Below are positions 11,409-24,977 of a stretch of 64,000 nucleotides of DNA, in pieces. The notes beneath the pieces were generated by a model that searched no databases, was not told where the DNA came from, and saw only the letters and a list, made by a program, of their open reading frames with translations. The position numbers and the translations under genes are program-made. The first letter of the stretch is position 1, and each line of letters starts with the position of its first letter. The stretch comes from Anthoceros angustus (Eukaryota > Streptophyta > Anthocerotopsida > Anthocerotales > Anthocerotaceae). The stretch is taken from contig MU008155.1 in NCBI GenBank assembly GCA_010909165.1, forward strand, positions 2,356,001-2,420,000, read 5' to 3'.

Positions 11409-13078
11409 ATGGCCATGTCAGTGCGATTTCCCGGGCCACCCAAAAGCGGCCTCCCCGGCTTGGCGAACATTCGCAGGCGGGGCAATGCTGTCACCATGTT
11501 CTGCTCCCAGCTCCGTCGCTGCTCCGGGTGGCTGGATGTTTCCAAGCCTGGTTTCTCCATCTCGGCCAGGCCAAGTGGCGGAACGGGGTTTCTGCTGGTT
11601 ACGAGTTGCTTGTCCGGGATAGCTCACGAAATTGCGGATGCAGGAGGAACACAAAGGTGCAATTCCTTGTTGGAGTCGCAAGAGGGAGAAGCAGGGGTGT
11701 GGAGTGTCATTATTCCGACGTTCGACAGGCTTCCGATTCTTACCAGGTGCTTGGAGGCATTGGAACGGCAGACGGGATATGAAGAGAACGGGATTAGGAG
11801 TTACGAAATTATTGTCGTGGACGACGGATCTTCTGACGGGACTGTTGATTTCCTCTTGTGCAAGGAGGTGGATGATTACAATGCTTCCATTCTACCACAG
11901 CCAAGCAAGCGTTACCCTCATGTCAAGGTTCTAAGACAACAGCATGCTGGTATGCTCTTGAAAATCAATTGTGAGATCCTTACTCCTCCCATTCGCAAAA
12001 CGTGGCTCAAGACTGTTGCAAACTGCAGGTGCGACGAAGGCAAGAAATCTTGGACTCCGTTTCGCTCGAGGTGCCACCGTCGTCTTCATAGACTCCGACC
12101 TGGTCGTCACAGAACGCTTCTTGGGATCCCATTCTGATGCTCTCAAGGAAGCGTTTGCCAGGTATGGTGATGATCGTGCTTTCACATACGGCCGCGTCGT
12201 CAACACTGCCAACTTCGATAATCCAACATCCGAGCCATTCAAGCTAACAGTATGTGCCGTTCATTTTCATCAGTCCTGACGGCCCTTGGCGAACCAAACT
12301 GACTGTGCCAGCCCTGGATCTTGATGCTGATGCAGGACATGTCTGCCGCCTTCTTCGCCACCGGCAACGTAGCAATTTCCCGCAGACGGCTGCACGACGC
12401 ATGGAAGCTGCTTGGTGCCTCCGCCGACGGGCCGTTCGATGCCGATTTCAGCGAGTACGGCTGGGAAGATCTGGAGCTTGGAGGTAACTCTCGCTCGCAA
12501 CACGATTTTCCTTCATAACTCCATCATGCATGGATGCATCTTGCTTACTTTCTTCGCATGTGCGCAACACCATCGCTGCGCTGCAGAACGGCTGCGCCAA
12601 GGAGGTGCAAGAATACAGCAGGCCCCCGATGCCGTGGGGTTCCACTGGCATCCCGCATTCACCTGCGAGCAAATCCCCAGGCTTGTGGATCAGGTCGGGG
12701 CAGCCGTTCGCCTCCCTTTGCAGCCTGTATCCCTCCTTGTGCACGGTGGTGGTAGTGTGTCATCTCACAAGCCGGGGCTGTGTGTGGCAGGAGCGGCAAA
12801 GAGGCCGGAATGGAGTGCGGTTCTACCGGAAGCACCCCAACCTGAACGTGCGGCTGATGATCCAGATGACCCCGTTCCACGAGTACCTGTGGTTCCTGCT
12901 CACCCTGGGTGGCCTGGTGAATGAGAGGACTTTAACTCCGCTGCTTGAGCAGCTTGTGGCGTCGGGGCGGCCTGGCCTGGCCGCCGCGCTCCTTTCCCCT
13001 GTTCTCAACTGGCACACAGTCCAGGCTGTTAAACTGGAAGTAAGGAAGCTCAAAGCAGACGGGCTCTGGATTAACTGA
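11409..13078 (+). CDS. Family 2 glycosyltransferase, probably organelle-targeted
   Basis: Five exons: 11409-11949, 12029-12249, 12336-12483, 12587-12693, 12791-13078, giving 434 codons in phase. The GT2 fold starts near residue 99 with WSVIIPTFDRLPILTRCLEAL, then YEIIVVDDGSSDGT (nucleotide-binding Asp pair), ATKARNLGL, and FIDSDLVV (the DXD metal site). The acceptor-side block is FFATGNVAISRRRL, then YGWEDLELG (the ED base motif of the galactosyltransferase-type C-terminal region), followed by GFHWHP. The tail from about 340 is helical and ends LNWHTVQAVKLEV. The first 70 or so residues are rich in Arg, Ser, Gly and Pro and poor in acids, which suits a transit peptide. The layout resembles bacterial and cyanobacterial GT2 enzymes more than Golgi ones. 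Donor and acceptor sugars are unknown. An in-frame ATG at 11355 is an alternative start. The stop lies only 268 bases before the FNR start. Confidence 0.8.
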
Positions 13079-13346
13079 GCATCCCTTAGGAGCGACACGT
13101 GGCGGTGAGGCTGCGGGCGATGCCCAAACACCACACAGGAAAGCTTGCTGTGAATCTTGGGAATAAGTTCTGCCATGAGAAAATCCACGTGGCTGGAACC
13201 GGGCGGATAACAAAAGGGAGGCACAGATAGAAGAGCCGGTTCAGGGTGAGGTCAAGGCTGCACAGGAGCGACAGGATCTCGCATTTCCGACTCGTTCGTT
13301 GAAACAGAAGCAGACGAGAGGGAGAGGACGAGGCGGAGTGGCAGCC

Positions 13347-15210
<1,864 letters not shown>

Positions 15211-15545
15211 AAATATCGCACTCGCAACACCATCAAGTGCCATCGTGTGACTGAAACCTATGATTGAACCCTGCAAGCGTTGGGACTGGATTTGACACCA
15301 GGCCTCTGTGTACTGTAAAATTATGTGCGCCATTTAGCAAGCGATTAATTCTTGAGATAGTGGACCTATATCCTCGTGTGCTGTGTGAACCCGTACTAAC
15401 TGACTATGAGTAGACAATGAACAAAACATATTGGAACCCAATGTCCATCGCGAACAATATAATTTGTGATCAATAAAACACAGCAATTAAATCCCTGATA
15501 CAACGTGTGGAGAAAAGTTTTTACAGGGGTGAAAAAACGATGGGA

Positions 15546-15996
15546 AGAGCCTATCTAGGAGGGGACCGGGGGGTTGAGGTGGAGAGCAATTGTGCTCCCT
15601 ACGAGCCCATCCAGGAGGGGACAACCAGAGGGGACCAGGGGGTCGAGGTGGAGAGAGCAACTGTGCTCCCTACGAGCTCGGGACAACCAGAGGGGACCAG
15701 GGGGTCGAGGTGGAGAGCGCAACTGTGCTCCCTACGAGCCGGGGACAACCAGAGGGGACCAGGGGTTCGAGGTGGAGAGAGCAACTGTGCTCCCTACGAG
15801 CCGGGGACAACCAGAGGGGACCAGGGGGTCGAGGTGGAGAGAGCAACTGTGCTCCTACCTAATCCAGGTGGGGACAACCAGAGGGGACCAGGGGGTCGAG
15901 GTGGAGAGAGCAACTGTGCTCCCTACCTAATCCAGGTGGGGACAACCAGAGGGGACCAGGTGGTCGAGGTGGAGAGAGCAACGGTGCTCCCTATCT
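15546..15996. repeat. Minisatellite, 62-68 bp unit, about seven copies
   Basis: The unit contains ACAACCAGAGGGGACCAGG, then GGTCGAGGTGGAGAG and CAACTGTGCTCCCTA. Starts of the ACAACC word fall at 15621, 15683, 15745, 15807, 15874 and 15942. The first four spacings are exactly 62; the last two units carry a CTAATCCAGGTGG variant that lengthens them to 67-68. The array sits between the FNR 3' end and the reverse-transcriptase remnant. Confidence 0.95.
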
Positions 15997-16004
15997 AAAG
16001 TCAC

Positions 16005-18674
16005 CTACTGCACCCACAATGTCATACACATGAAGAATAGAATATACCGCCTGCAAACCACGGATGTAGAGAAAGATGCGTCACCTATTGTCGCCGCCTT
16101 GTGGAGGATCGCCGTTGAGAGCGCCCGTTGAAAGGCAATTGAAACCCGTTGTCGGAAGTATGCTACGAAGTACGAGAGGGACAGCCCCGCACCGTGTATG
16201 CACGCATGGTAAGCTTTGGCATAGGACTTGACAAATTTGTTGAAGTCCTCAGCCATTACCCCATGCGTTTCTAGTGCCCTTCCCAGAACAAGAGCGGAGC
16301 CGTGCTCTTGTGGACTTGGGGATGGAGGGGTCCTGGAGGACAGACTGGAAAGCCTGGCCGAGCTGCTTCTCGAGCAGGGATGCCTGCAACCCCCTGAAAC
16401 CATCAGTAATAAATATCGAGAAAGGAGGGAAGTCCTTCCGAGTATCCAATGATAACATGTCCCTAGCTTGCCTCAAGGACGTTTGGAGAGAGAAGTTCTC
16501 TCCTCCACACCTGATACGAGATCCTCTAGAAAGGGCCTGTCATGGAGAATGATGCGAGAAGCCAAAGCAGGGGCAGAGAGGGCCCAACTGCCCATGAAAG
16601 CTGCCGGGGAAGAGACCTCCAGTGAGAGCAAACCTGTGCCTCCAAATTGCACAGGTAGGGACACTTGCCAGCGGACCAGATCGCCCATAGGGCACTCAAA
16701 AGCCCCTGAGCCCTAGGATGTCCCCAAGAGTATCCATAATCTTCCTATCAAACCACCGTAGCCGGGACAAAAGGGTCGGGGACGGAGGCAGCGTACGGAT
16801 GAGGTAACCAGGGCGCCTAGCAAAACAAGAGGAAAGAATTCCAAAGCCCACCTGTGTATCCTCGAGCAAAGGGAGGTCCTCGACATGGGAGAGGTCCTCT
16901 GCGAGAGCCTGGTCCAGGAAGCTCCCAATGAAGTGAGGGGAACCGAAGGGGACCCCTAGAATCCGTAGTCCTAAGGTCGGAGCAATCTCCCCAGCAGGAA
17001 ACTGCAAAGTAGGTAGAATCCCCAACGGAGACCAGACGCAGCACTTGGACAACTTGACCTTCAAGGTCACCAAAGAAAGCTCATGAGAGAAGAGCTCAAA
17101 GGCCTCCTTGACTTTGTCCCAAGGCCCGAGGATGTGAGAATCGTCTGCCAGCGAAGGGAAGACATAGTAGCGCGCTGAGAAGGCGGCCCTGGATAGGGCC
17201 CTATAGTGAGCAATGGCGAAGAGAGCACCGCCCAGGGGGTCGCTTTGCCTGGTACCTATGGCCGATTCCAAGGTAGAGATAGCAAATCATGAAGAGACGT
17301 TCTTGTGCTGGTAGTAGAGGTTAGAGGACCTCCCGTAGAAGCACCGGACAAAAGGTATAAGGCTCCATAGGACGCCGCCAGCATCCCTAAGCTCCTCGAA
17401 GATGACGCTCCTAGAAATGGTATTGAAGGCGTTCTCGACATCAACCTGTAAGACCACCCACTCTGGGTGGGTATCAAGGCATGCCTTCACTCCAAGCACC
17501 ACGGACTCGGCCCCGGTGTGCAATGCCAAATTGAAGGGGTTGAGGTGTTCTTTGGAGAAGGCGGCAGGCAATAGTGCGGTGAGAAGCCACATGAAGGCTT
17601 CCCCGACCGCGAGTGGGCGCACACACAGCTGCAGCTTGTCCATAGCGACAAGCCTGATAGCTGCAAAAACATGGGAAATCCAGTGAGGCGTCTCACCACG
17701 AGCCACCGCAGCGGCTAGAGAAAAGAGCTCTGGGAAGCCACTAGATGGATCTTCAGGGAGAAAAAGGTCCCTAAGATGTTCAAACAGCATTCCTGACAAC
17801 CCGGCAGATGAAAGACGTGTAGTCGTAGAGAGTGCCAGAGCAAAGCTGCCCGATCCAGGGAAAAAGGATCCTCCGGGACATAGTTGGATATGTCCGCGGG
17901 ATAGCATCCTTGGGTGCTAGATGGAGGGCACGGAGGGCAACAATGGTCTCTTCAGAAACGGGGGCTAGATTGAGGGGTCGAAGAACCTTGGCAGCGCGAG
18001 CATATTCACCGCTCGCCAAGCAACACAGCAGCAGTTTGTTGCATTACCGGGTCTGTTCCAAGCTGCATGCGGATTCCGCCCGAGCCTTGGCGGTGAGCAT
18101 ATTCACCGCTCGGCCAAGCAACACAGCAGCAGTTTGTTGCATTACCGGGTCTGTTCAAGCTAACATGCGGATTCCGAGCCTTGGCAAGACGCAAAGCCTC
18201 CTCACGGAGGGATGCCTAGTCACCGGCCGGCGCGACGGCTAGCAACTTCCCGATGCCCAGAAGCCCCACCCCTAGTACACTAAAGACACCATCGAGGGAG
18301 AAGCAGGAGAAGGCACCAAGGTAACTCGTCAGGCACCAAGCTAACTCGTCCTGGGGATCGAACGCAAGGCGATCCAAGAGAAGACGGAACGCCAAACGGG
18401 CATCATTATGAAGGTGGCGGGGAAGCCTACGAAAAATGCGCGGGTATAGAAAGCGAATTTCAAACATCCCAAGGATGTGATCTAGCTGACCCCGCAGCCA
18501 ATCAATCCCAGGAAGAGAGAGGCACCCCAAGGAGGACGATACTGAACGCCGTAGCCTGCATTGCGGAACTGGTCGCAACGTGCACTTGGGCAGCCCAAGT
18601 GCTTCGTCGCAATGTTCCTGATACAACGTTTGCCAGCTATTTCGAGAAACCGCAATCTCACTTTCCTCTAACAA
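16005..18674 (-). mobile_element. Reverse-transcriptase element remnant (non-LTR type)
   Basis: The reverse strand carries a decayed single-domain reverse transcriptase in several frames. Read 5' to 3' it gives: 18216-18674, a leader (LGMFEIRFLYPRIFRRLPRH); 17780-18019, YARAAKVLRPLNLAPVSEET; 17287-17907, SSAGLSGMLFEHLRDLF, then the first catalytic Asp block (VVLQVDVENAFNTISRS); 16696-17271, the RQSDPLGGALFAIAHY block and the active-site FPSLADDSHILG; then 16249-16690, LPVQFGGTGLLSLEVSSPAAF and further pieces. A stop and frameshift near 17275 split the catalytic domain between the first Asp and the ADD motif, and another break lies near 18020, so it is dead. I saw no endonuclease or RNase H domain, so I cannot name the clade. 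The unspliced structure fits a retroposed element. Confidence 0.8.
17996..18182. repeat. Tandem duplication of about 95 bp inside the RT remnant
   Basis: Two adjacent copies start GAGCATATTCACCGCTCG and share ACACAGCAGCAGTTTGTTGC and ATTACCGGGTCTGTTC. The second differs by a few small indels. It lies at a frame break of the reverse transcriptase. Confidence 0.85.
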
Positions 18675-18780
18675 AAATTAGCATTGCACAGTTTACGCAA
18701 GTGTATCTAAAGTTGAATACCTACGCTATGGTTGAAATGTAGCCGCTCATAATGAAAATATTGCAGCAGCTTCACCAGTA

Positions 18781-21322
18781 CTAATCTTCGTCCATGGCAA
18801 TGGGCACTTCAGGCAGGTTCCAAATGTCTTCCTCTGACCTCGCCATGATGGTTGCGACAGCAGCTAATCACAAAATGCAATTGAACCAACTTAGTCCATA
18901 GAACTGATTTGTCCTCCCTAGGGTTCTGTGACGTACAGAAAACTTAGCTCGAAAGGACGGGTAGGCACCTTGAGGCATGATTGTGTCCACCTGCTTCTGC
19001 CCTCGTGTTCTAGCATGCTGCAATTCTCGTTCTATTTCGGGAGTAACCTGCCTCGTCAAATAGCAAGACACAAGTTGATAACATACAATAAATATAGTAC
19101 AGATGGACAACACCTGTTGGTCGGAAAAGAAAGAAGGCAGGCAGCTACCTTGTAGTGACGTTGTCTTTGCAGAAGTCGTCGCAGTTCACCTCTGTCAGAT
19201 TCTCTCAGCTCGTGCTTGTATCTGAAACCAATCAATATCCAAGGTCAGCAATCTAACTCAAGCATAGCAGTCAGCAAGTGTGTTCTGTCTAGACAAACCC
19301 TATACAACTCTAGATGGCGTGCAATCACTGTTTATCCGACATAACGGATCTTTACAGTTCTTACCGCTGTACAAATGACAAGAGGCAAAGATGCCAAATA
19401 ACAGGTAGATCCCTCTCATCTTCCGAGAATCGGGCAAAATGGGCAACAAGAGAGTCCAGGACTTGATATGGCAGAGAATACTTCTTGTCAATGAGCAACT
19501 TCATAAAATAACTGGGAAAAAGGCAATACAACATTAGGAATAACTTAGGGAGGCCACATTGCAGAAATGAGTTAAAAAAGGAACTTATTATGAACACACC
19601 TATTTGTGCCATTGTAATCCATTTCAGCAATCTTCAGTAGAGCTACACTGTTCACCACAGCAGAAACAGGCTCAGGCTCATTGTCTCACGTACACACCGC
19701 ACAAAGGTAAGGAAAACGAAGGCATTTGACCAGCTCACCTGGAGTGAAGAGCGGGAATCGTCATTTTCTGTATCACACTTCCGATGATGACAGCTTCCCG
19801 TAACGTGCATGTGCCAGACTGCATATCACCGAAATCAAATCAGATCAGCAATGACACTCACAGGTTGTGAACATCTCTGTAGCTGAATCGTATGAATCAC
19901 TCACATGGCAAAGTGAAAAGATGATGCCTTGGAAGAAGGCTGCTGGTTTATACAGAGCCTTCTTGACAGCTTGGTAGAGAGCAAAATGCAGGCGCTTGTG
20001 TGTCCTGATGTCAGCCCGCAACCGGGGTAACAACACTAAATCATAGAAGACCTGAGCCATCTTGGGATTTAGGTTTGATGCAAATATTCTGGTGGCTTGA
20101 TACATGGCATGTGGCGACCACTTTTCAGGCTCTGTTACATACAACAACTCTTGCCAATTCTTGAGGTTCGGCAGAACCTTAAAAGCCTTGGGGACTTTGC
20201 CAGTGGTGAACCTGCTGAGGACCTTGCCCACGCTGCAAGCAGCAAAACAGGTAATCAGCAGCTCAGCACAGTATCATCTTAATTGATCCTCAAAACCGTA
20301 TGAATCACAAGTTAGCCACACATACCCCCTGTATACCTCCAGAATACTAGCATCAACCCCTGGAACAACTCTTTCACCACCTGCCATAAAAAGCCACCCA
20401 AGTTTTAGTACATAAGTTCAGCATGCCAACAACACGGAAAATACGCATGCCATATCCAGCTTCACTGCCTGTACCACCCAGTCCACAGGCTGAGAAACAC
20501 AGACCACGTACTTGCTTCATCACCAAGGCCAGCATCTTTCTCACGGATCCGTTCCATGATCATGTCTGACAGTGTGCGTTGAGGAGCAGCATCCTTGGAC
20601 ATGAACATGTCCAAAATGCGTTGTTCTTCTTCCGATACATTCTGTGATAAGAATGACAACAAGGAGATGGTCACCAGCTCTTCAGAAATAGACCGACCCC
20701 AACTCAACTTTGAGATCTCACTCTGCGTTCAGACCGCAGGACCTGCACCTACCTCAATTTCGTCATACTGGCTTTGAGTCTCAGAAAACGGCTCAGGTTC
20801 CTCATCACTGTCACTGTCAGAATCAAAAGGTTTCGCCGCCACCAGCACAGAAAACGTACGCCGTGCGGCAGCAACCCCAGTTTCCTCATCCCTGCGAAAC
20901 AGGAATCAGCATGAGGATGTACAGACAAGAACAATCCGAGCAGCTAGATTACAGGAGTCAACCAGAAACAAACAACCACCTTTCATTCTCCACCTCTTGT
21001 TGCTGCTTTCGAGCTTCCCGCAATATCTTATTCGTTATGCCAGTGTTCATATACTGCACAGAAATCAACATTCAACCAATGAGCTAAGCTGAGCTGAGCT
21101 GACTGAGCACTGCCAGTTTAGTCAACTAGCCATGCGATTCACCTCCTCCGCCTCCTGCAATTTCCGAGCTTTCCCCGTCCGATTCTTGAGTGGAATATCA
21201 CGATTGTCATCCAACTGCTCCGGCAAGCTGAGCTCGTGCTTCTCAGGCTTGTCCGTCTTATCCTTCCTCTTCTTCGGGCGCACCGGAGCCCTTGGCTTGA
21301 AGGGCTTCGCGGTGTCTGCCAT
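18781..21322 (-). CDS. BYSL: Bystin (Enp1 homologue), 40S ribosome assembly factor
   Basis: Twelve exons in transcript order: 21143-21322, 20980-21053, 20753-20891, 20512-20641, 20326-20380, 19905-20232, 19739-19818, 19600-19647, 19365-19511, 19149-19221, 18969-19047, 18781-18833. They give 461 codons in phase. The N-terminal third is charged and disordered (basic [14 protein letters not shown], then an acidic [12 protein letters not shown] stretch). The bystin domain starts near [18 protein letters not shown] and runs through [90 protein letters not shown] and [10 protein letters not shown]. Bystin/Enp1 is an essential nucleolar protein that binds pre-40S particles and is needed for 18S rRNA maturation and export. 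All conserved blocks are present. The C-terminus VPIAMDED fits the family's acidic end. Confidence 0.97.
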
Positions 21323-21836
21323 GGCCGCCGCAAATCTGCCTACGAAAGACGAAAGTCGGAAAAGAGAGCAAAAGCAACCGACAGCTCTTCAAGCAGCGAC
21401 GAGGGCGCGCATTCCAGAAGACCTTAGGAGGCCGAAAAAACTTAGCTTGCTGTGCGAAGTATATATACCTACATAAACATATATAGACGGATATTACCAT
21501 TTTGTGAACTTTCCGATTACCAGTTTACAAGAGATCGCCCAGGCGGCTGCACGCTGGATATTCGATACCATTCCGTGCAATCTGCCTAGAAGTTCTAAAA
21601 TGTGTTGTATGCTGCACAGTTGGGTTCGCAGGTGCTCTAAGATGGGGTCCGCTGGCCTGACTTCAAGTTCTTTGGCAGATCATGATGTAACCAGAGATGG
21701 CAGCCTTGCAACGGACTCAGTCCATGCAAGTGTGATTCTGTTGGGATGGGGGACTGAGCTCTCCTCTTCTGGGGCTTGTTTGCCTCTCCGTTGTAGTGCA
21801 AATCCTCGATGATGTTTGCAAAGAGAGTAATTCTGG
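21323..21836. promoter_or_regulatory. Shared upstream region of bystin and the PPR gene
   Basis: This 514-base interval lies between divergent starts at 21322 (-) and 21837 (+). TATATATA at 21460-21467 reads on either strand and lies 138 bases upstream of the bystin ATG, so it may be its TATA box. An in-frame TAA at 21828-21830 shows that the PPR frame cannot start further upstream without splicing. Confidence 0.45.
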
Positions 21837-24800
21837 ATGGGGAGGGTGGGCTCCAGCAGCTCAGGGGGCCACCGTTTTCTGTGGATCATACAATTGGGTG
21901 GGAGAGTCGGCAACATGAGAACATCTGAGTTGTGGCATACAGAGTCCCGGAATCGACAATGGCTGAGAATCTGCCATAACTCATCGTGGGTGGATCGGCA
22001 GCTGGCTGCTCTTGATATGCCGATGGGTCGTCGTGGTCTGATGTGTAACCGGAGTCTGCAGGATGATCGTGATGCTAGCAGGGGTGTAGTGTACCGAAGT
22101 GGCGTGACGAATGAGACCATGAGGCAACTATGTGAGCAGGGGTGGCTTGATGAGGCTGTTGAGGCTTTGGGAGTTCTGGTGCAGACTTGCTGTCGTGTTT
22201 CTCAGCCTCTGTTCTATGTTGTGCTCAAGGAATGTGGGGCTCAGAGGGATCTGTTTCTGGGTCGCCGTGTACATGCTCTAATGGTGACAAAAGAGTATGA
22301 GTCGGACACGTTCTTGTGCAACCACATCCTGCGGATGTATGCCTCTCATGCCAGCTTACACGAGGCGATGGATGTGTTCAGGTTGGTGGTTAAGCCAGAT
22401 GCCTTCACGTGGTCTGCTATCATTTCTGCGCATGTGAAGTGCGGATATGATAAGGAAGCTGTGCAACTGTATTATGAGATGCGTAGCGCAGGTGTGAAGC
22501 CCGATGGCCATGTGTTTGTGGCAGCCCTTCAGGCTTGTGCAAAGGGAGAAGATTTGAAGAGTGGGCAGCAGGTGCATGCTGACGTATTGGCCAGTGGGGT
22601 TGAGCCTCATTTGTTTGTGTGGAATGGTTTGGTGGACATGTATGCCAAGTGTGGCAGCTTGGAAGACGCTCAAACAGTGTTTGACGGACTTGGTCGGAAA
22701 GATGTGGTTACGTGGAATGCCATGATAGCAGGGTATTCTCAGCGGGGGATGGTGCAGGAAGCCCTTCGTCTTTTCGATTGTATGGAAGTGGAAGGCATGG
22801 CTGCACCCAATTCTGTGACACTTGTGTGCCTCCTTCAAGTGTGTGCGACTGTAGGTAGTCAGGCTTTGGCAAAGGGAAAGCAGCTTCATGCTCAGATTGG
22901 AGAGCGCAGACTTGTGGTTGACGTTTATGTAGGGTGCAGCCTGGTGAACATGTATGCGAAATGTGGCAGCCTAGAGGATGCTAAGGTTGTCTTTGACGGA
23001 CTTGGACAAAAGAATGTGGCAACGTGGAATGCCATGATAGCAGGGTATTCTCAGCAGGGAATGGGCCAGGAGGCTCTTTGTCTCTACGAGGTTATGCAAG
23101 AAGAGGGTATCGTTGCACCTGATTCCGTGACATTTCTATGCCTCCTACAGGTCTGTGCAAATGTGGGCATCCTGGCTTTGAGGAAGGGGAGGGAGCTTCA
23201 TGCTAAAATTAGGGAGCAAAGACTTCAAGCTGATGTGTCGATAGCTAACAGTTTGGTGAACATGTATGCTAAGTGCGGCAGCTTGGACGATGCCCAGATA
23301 GTGTTTGACAGTCTTGGTCACAGGGGTGTTGTGACGTGGACAGCTCTGATAGCAGGATATTCCCAGCAGGGCATGGGTCAGGAAGCCCTTCGTCTTTACA
23401 GTGCTATGCAAGAAGAGGGCGTTGCTGTGCCTGATGCTGTGGCATTTGTGTCTCTCCTGCAGGCATGTGCCAGTGTGGGTGCCCCCGCTTTGGAGAAAGG
23501 GAAAGAGCTTCATGCACAGATTGAGGAACAGCAACTTTATGTTGATGACGTCATAGGTTGCAGTTTGGTAAACATGTACTCAAAGTGTGGCAGCCTAGAG
23601 GATGCTCAGAACGTGTTTGATGGGCTTGCTGAAAAAAATGTAGCGACATGGACCACCCTGATGGCAGGGTATGCGAAGTGTGGCAGCTTGGAAGATGCTG
23701 AAAGGATATTTTGTGGCCTTCCTCGTAAAGACTTGGTGGTGTGGAATGCCATGATTGCAGGATATTCTCAGCAGGGCATGGGTCAGGAGGCCCTTAAGCT
23801 TCACGGAGCTATGCAACAAGAAGGCACGGCTGCAGCGGATTCTGTGACATTTGTGTGCCTCCTCCAGGCTTGTGCAAGTTTGGGCACCCCAGCTTTGGAG
23901 ATGGGGAAACAAATTCATGCACAGATTGCAGAACGAGGGCTTCTAGCTGACGGGTTTGTAGGTAGCAGTTTGGTGAACATGTATGCCAATTGTGGCAGCC
24001 TAGAGGATGCACATGGCGTGTTTGACGGATTTTGTGAAAAAAATGTGGTGATGTGGAGTGCCATGATTGCAGGATATTCCCAGCAGGCCATGGGACTCGA
24101 AGCCCTGCAGCTTTACAGGGCTATGCAAAACGAAGGCATCGTTGTGCCCAATTGTGTGACATTTGTTTGCCTCCTGCAGGCATGTGCAAATGTAGCTGCT
24201 TTGCATCTGGGAAGGCAGCTACACGTACAGATTGAAGAAAAAGGTCTTCAAAGTGATATTGCTGTAGCCTGCAGTCTGATAAACATGTATGGGAAATGTG
24301 GGAGTATGGCTAATGCACAGGAAGTGTTTGAGGCGTTGCCTGAAAGAGATATGGTCACGTGGAATGCGCTAATTGCAGGCTACAGCCGTCAAGGAGAAAG
24401 TGAAGCCGTTTTTGGCTTGTTCGACAAAATGAGAAAGGTGGGCATACAGCCAGCCAGCATCACGTTCCTTAGCGTGCTGACAGTCTGCAGTCATTCAGGT
24501 CTAGTCAGCAGGGGGCGAGAGTACTTCGAGGCCATGACAAGATACTACAGCATCACCCCCACGGTCGAACACTACACATGCTTGGTGGACCTTCTGGGCC
24601 GTGCAGGTAGGCTGGATGAAGCATTGGATGTGGTAAGGACAATGACCGTACTGCCTGATGCTGCAGTTTGGCAGACACTATTGGGTGCTTGTCAAAAGTG
24701 GAGCAACGTGGACATTGGATGCCATGCTTTTAACGAAGCAGTGAAGCTAGACAGCAAAGATGCCTCTGCATATGTGCTGATGTCCAACATATACTCAGGT

Positions 24801-24977
24801 GCCCGGATGTGGGAGCAAGCACAGCTAATGCAGGCAAGGAGAGCAGCAATCGGGGCGTGGAAGCAACCAGGTCAGAGCTGGTGGACAGATATGGAAGGTC
24901 TTGTGCATAGTTTTCTGGTTCGGGACAGGAAGCATTCAGATTCATGGAATAGGGGAAGATCGCTCCTGCAAAGCTGA
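21837..24977 (+). CDS. PLS-class pentatricopeptide repeat protein with E domain, no DYW
   Basis: A single intronless frame of 1046 codons. After about 100 unpromising residues, PPR motifs run from about residue 115 to 900 in a very regular pattern. Seven or eight units contain MYAKCGSLEDAQxVF, then TWNAMIAGYSQQGMGQEAL, then SVTFVCLLQACA and KGKELHAQI. The C-terminus has the usual end block (VEHYTCLVDLLGRAGRLDEA, then WQTLLGACQK) and an E-type extension finishing GQSWWTDMEGLVHSFLVRDRK. No DYW deaminase follows. Such proteins bind organellar RNA one base per repeat, and E-class members support C-to-U editing with a deaminase supplied in trans. Neighbouring repeats are so alike that internal duplication or gene conversion seems recent. 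The N-terminus up to about residue 85 is uncertain; a later Met (21915) could be the true start, and I cannot clearly see a transit peptide. Confidence 0.93.
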   Translation: MGRVGSSSSGGHRFLWIIQLGGRVGNMRTSELWHTESRNRQWLRICHNSSWVDRQLAALDMPMGRRGLMCNRSLQDDRDASRGVVYRSGVTNETMRQLCEQGWLDEAVEALGVLVQTCCRVSQPLFYVVLKECGAQRDLFLGRRVHALMVTKEYESDTFLCNHILRMYASHASLHEAMDVFRLVVKPDAFTWSAIISAHVKCGYDKEAVQLYYEMRSAGVKPDGHVFVAALQACAKGEDLKSGQQVHADVLASGVEPHLFVWNGLVDMYAKCGSLEDAQTVFDGLGRKDVVTWNAMIAGYSQRGMVQEALRLFDCMEVEGMAAPNSVTLVCLLQVCATVGSQALAKGKQLHAQIGERRLVVDVYVGCSLVNMYAKCGSLEDAKVVFDGLGQKNVATWNAMIAGYSQQGMGQEALCLYEVMQEEGIVAPDSVTFLCLLQVCANVGILALRKGRELHAKIREQRLQADVSIANSLVNMYAKCGSLDDAQIVFDSLGHRGVVTWTALIAGYSQQGMGQEALRLYSAMQEEGVAVPDAVAFVSLLQACASVGAPALEKGKELHAQIEEQQLYVDDVIGCSLVNMYSKCGSLEDAQNVFDGLAEKNVATWTTLMAGYAKCGSLEDAERIFCGLPRKDLVVWNAMIAGYSQQGMGQEALKLHGAMQQEGTAAADSVTFVCLLQACASLGTPALEMGKQIHAQIAERGLLADGFVGSSLVNMYANCGSLEDAHGVFDGFCEKNVVMWSAMIAGYSQQAMGLEALQLYRAMQNEGIVVPNCVTFVCLLQACANVAALHLGRQLHVQIEEKGLQSDIAVACSLINMYGKCGSMANAQEVFEALPERDMVTWNALIAGYSRQGESEAVFGLFDKMRKVGIQPASITFLSVLTVCSHSGLVSRGREYFEAMTRYYSITPTVEHYTCLVDLLGRAGRLDEALDVVRTMTVLPDAAVWQTLLGACQKWSNVDIGCHAFNEAVKLDSKDASAYVLMSNIYSGARMWEQAQLMQARRAAIGAWKQPGQSWWTDMEGLVHSFLVRDRKHSDSWNRGRSLLQS

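Noticed and set aside
15507-15998. 163-codon frame over the minisatellite, with two others parallel
   Set aside because: All three frames are open because the 62-bp unit lacks stops; this is not evidence for a protein.
22356-24206. Antisense frames of 70-180 codons inside the PPR gene
   Set aside because: They are mirror images of the repeated PPR codons and have no independent support.
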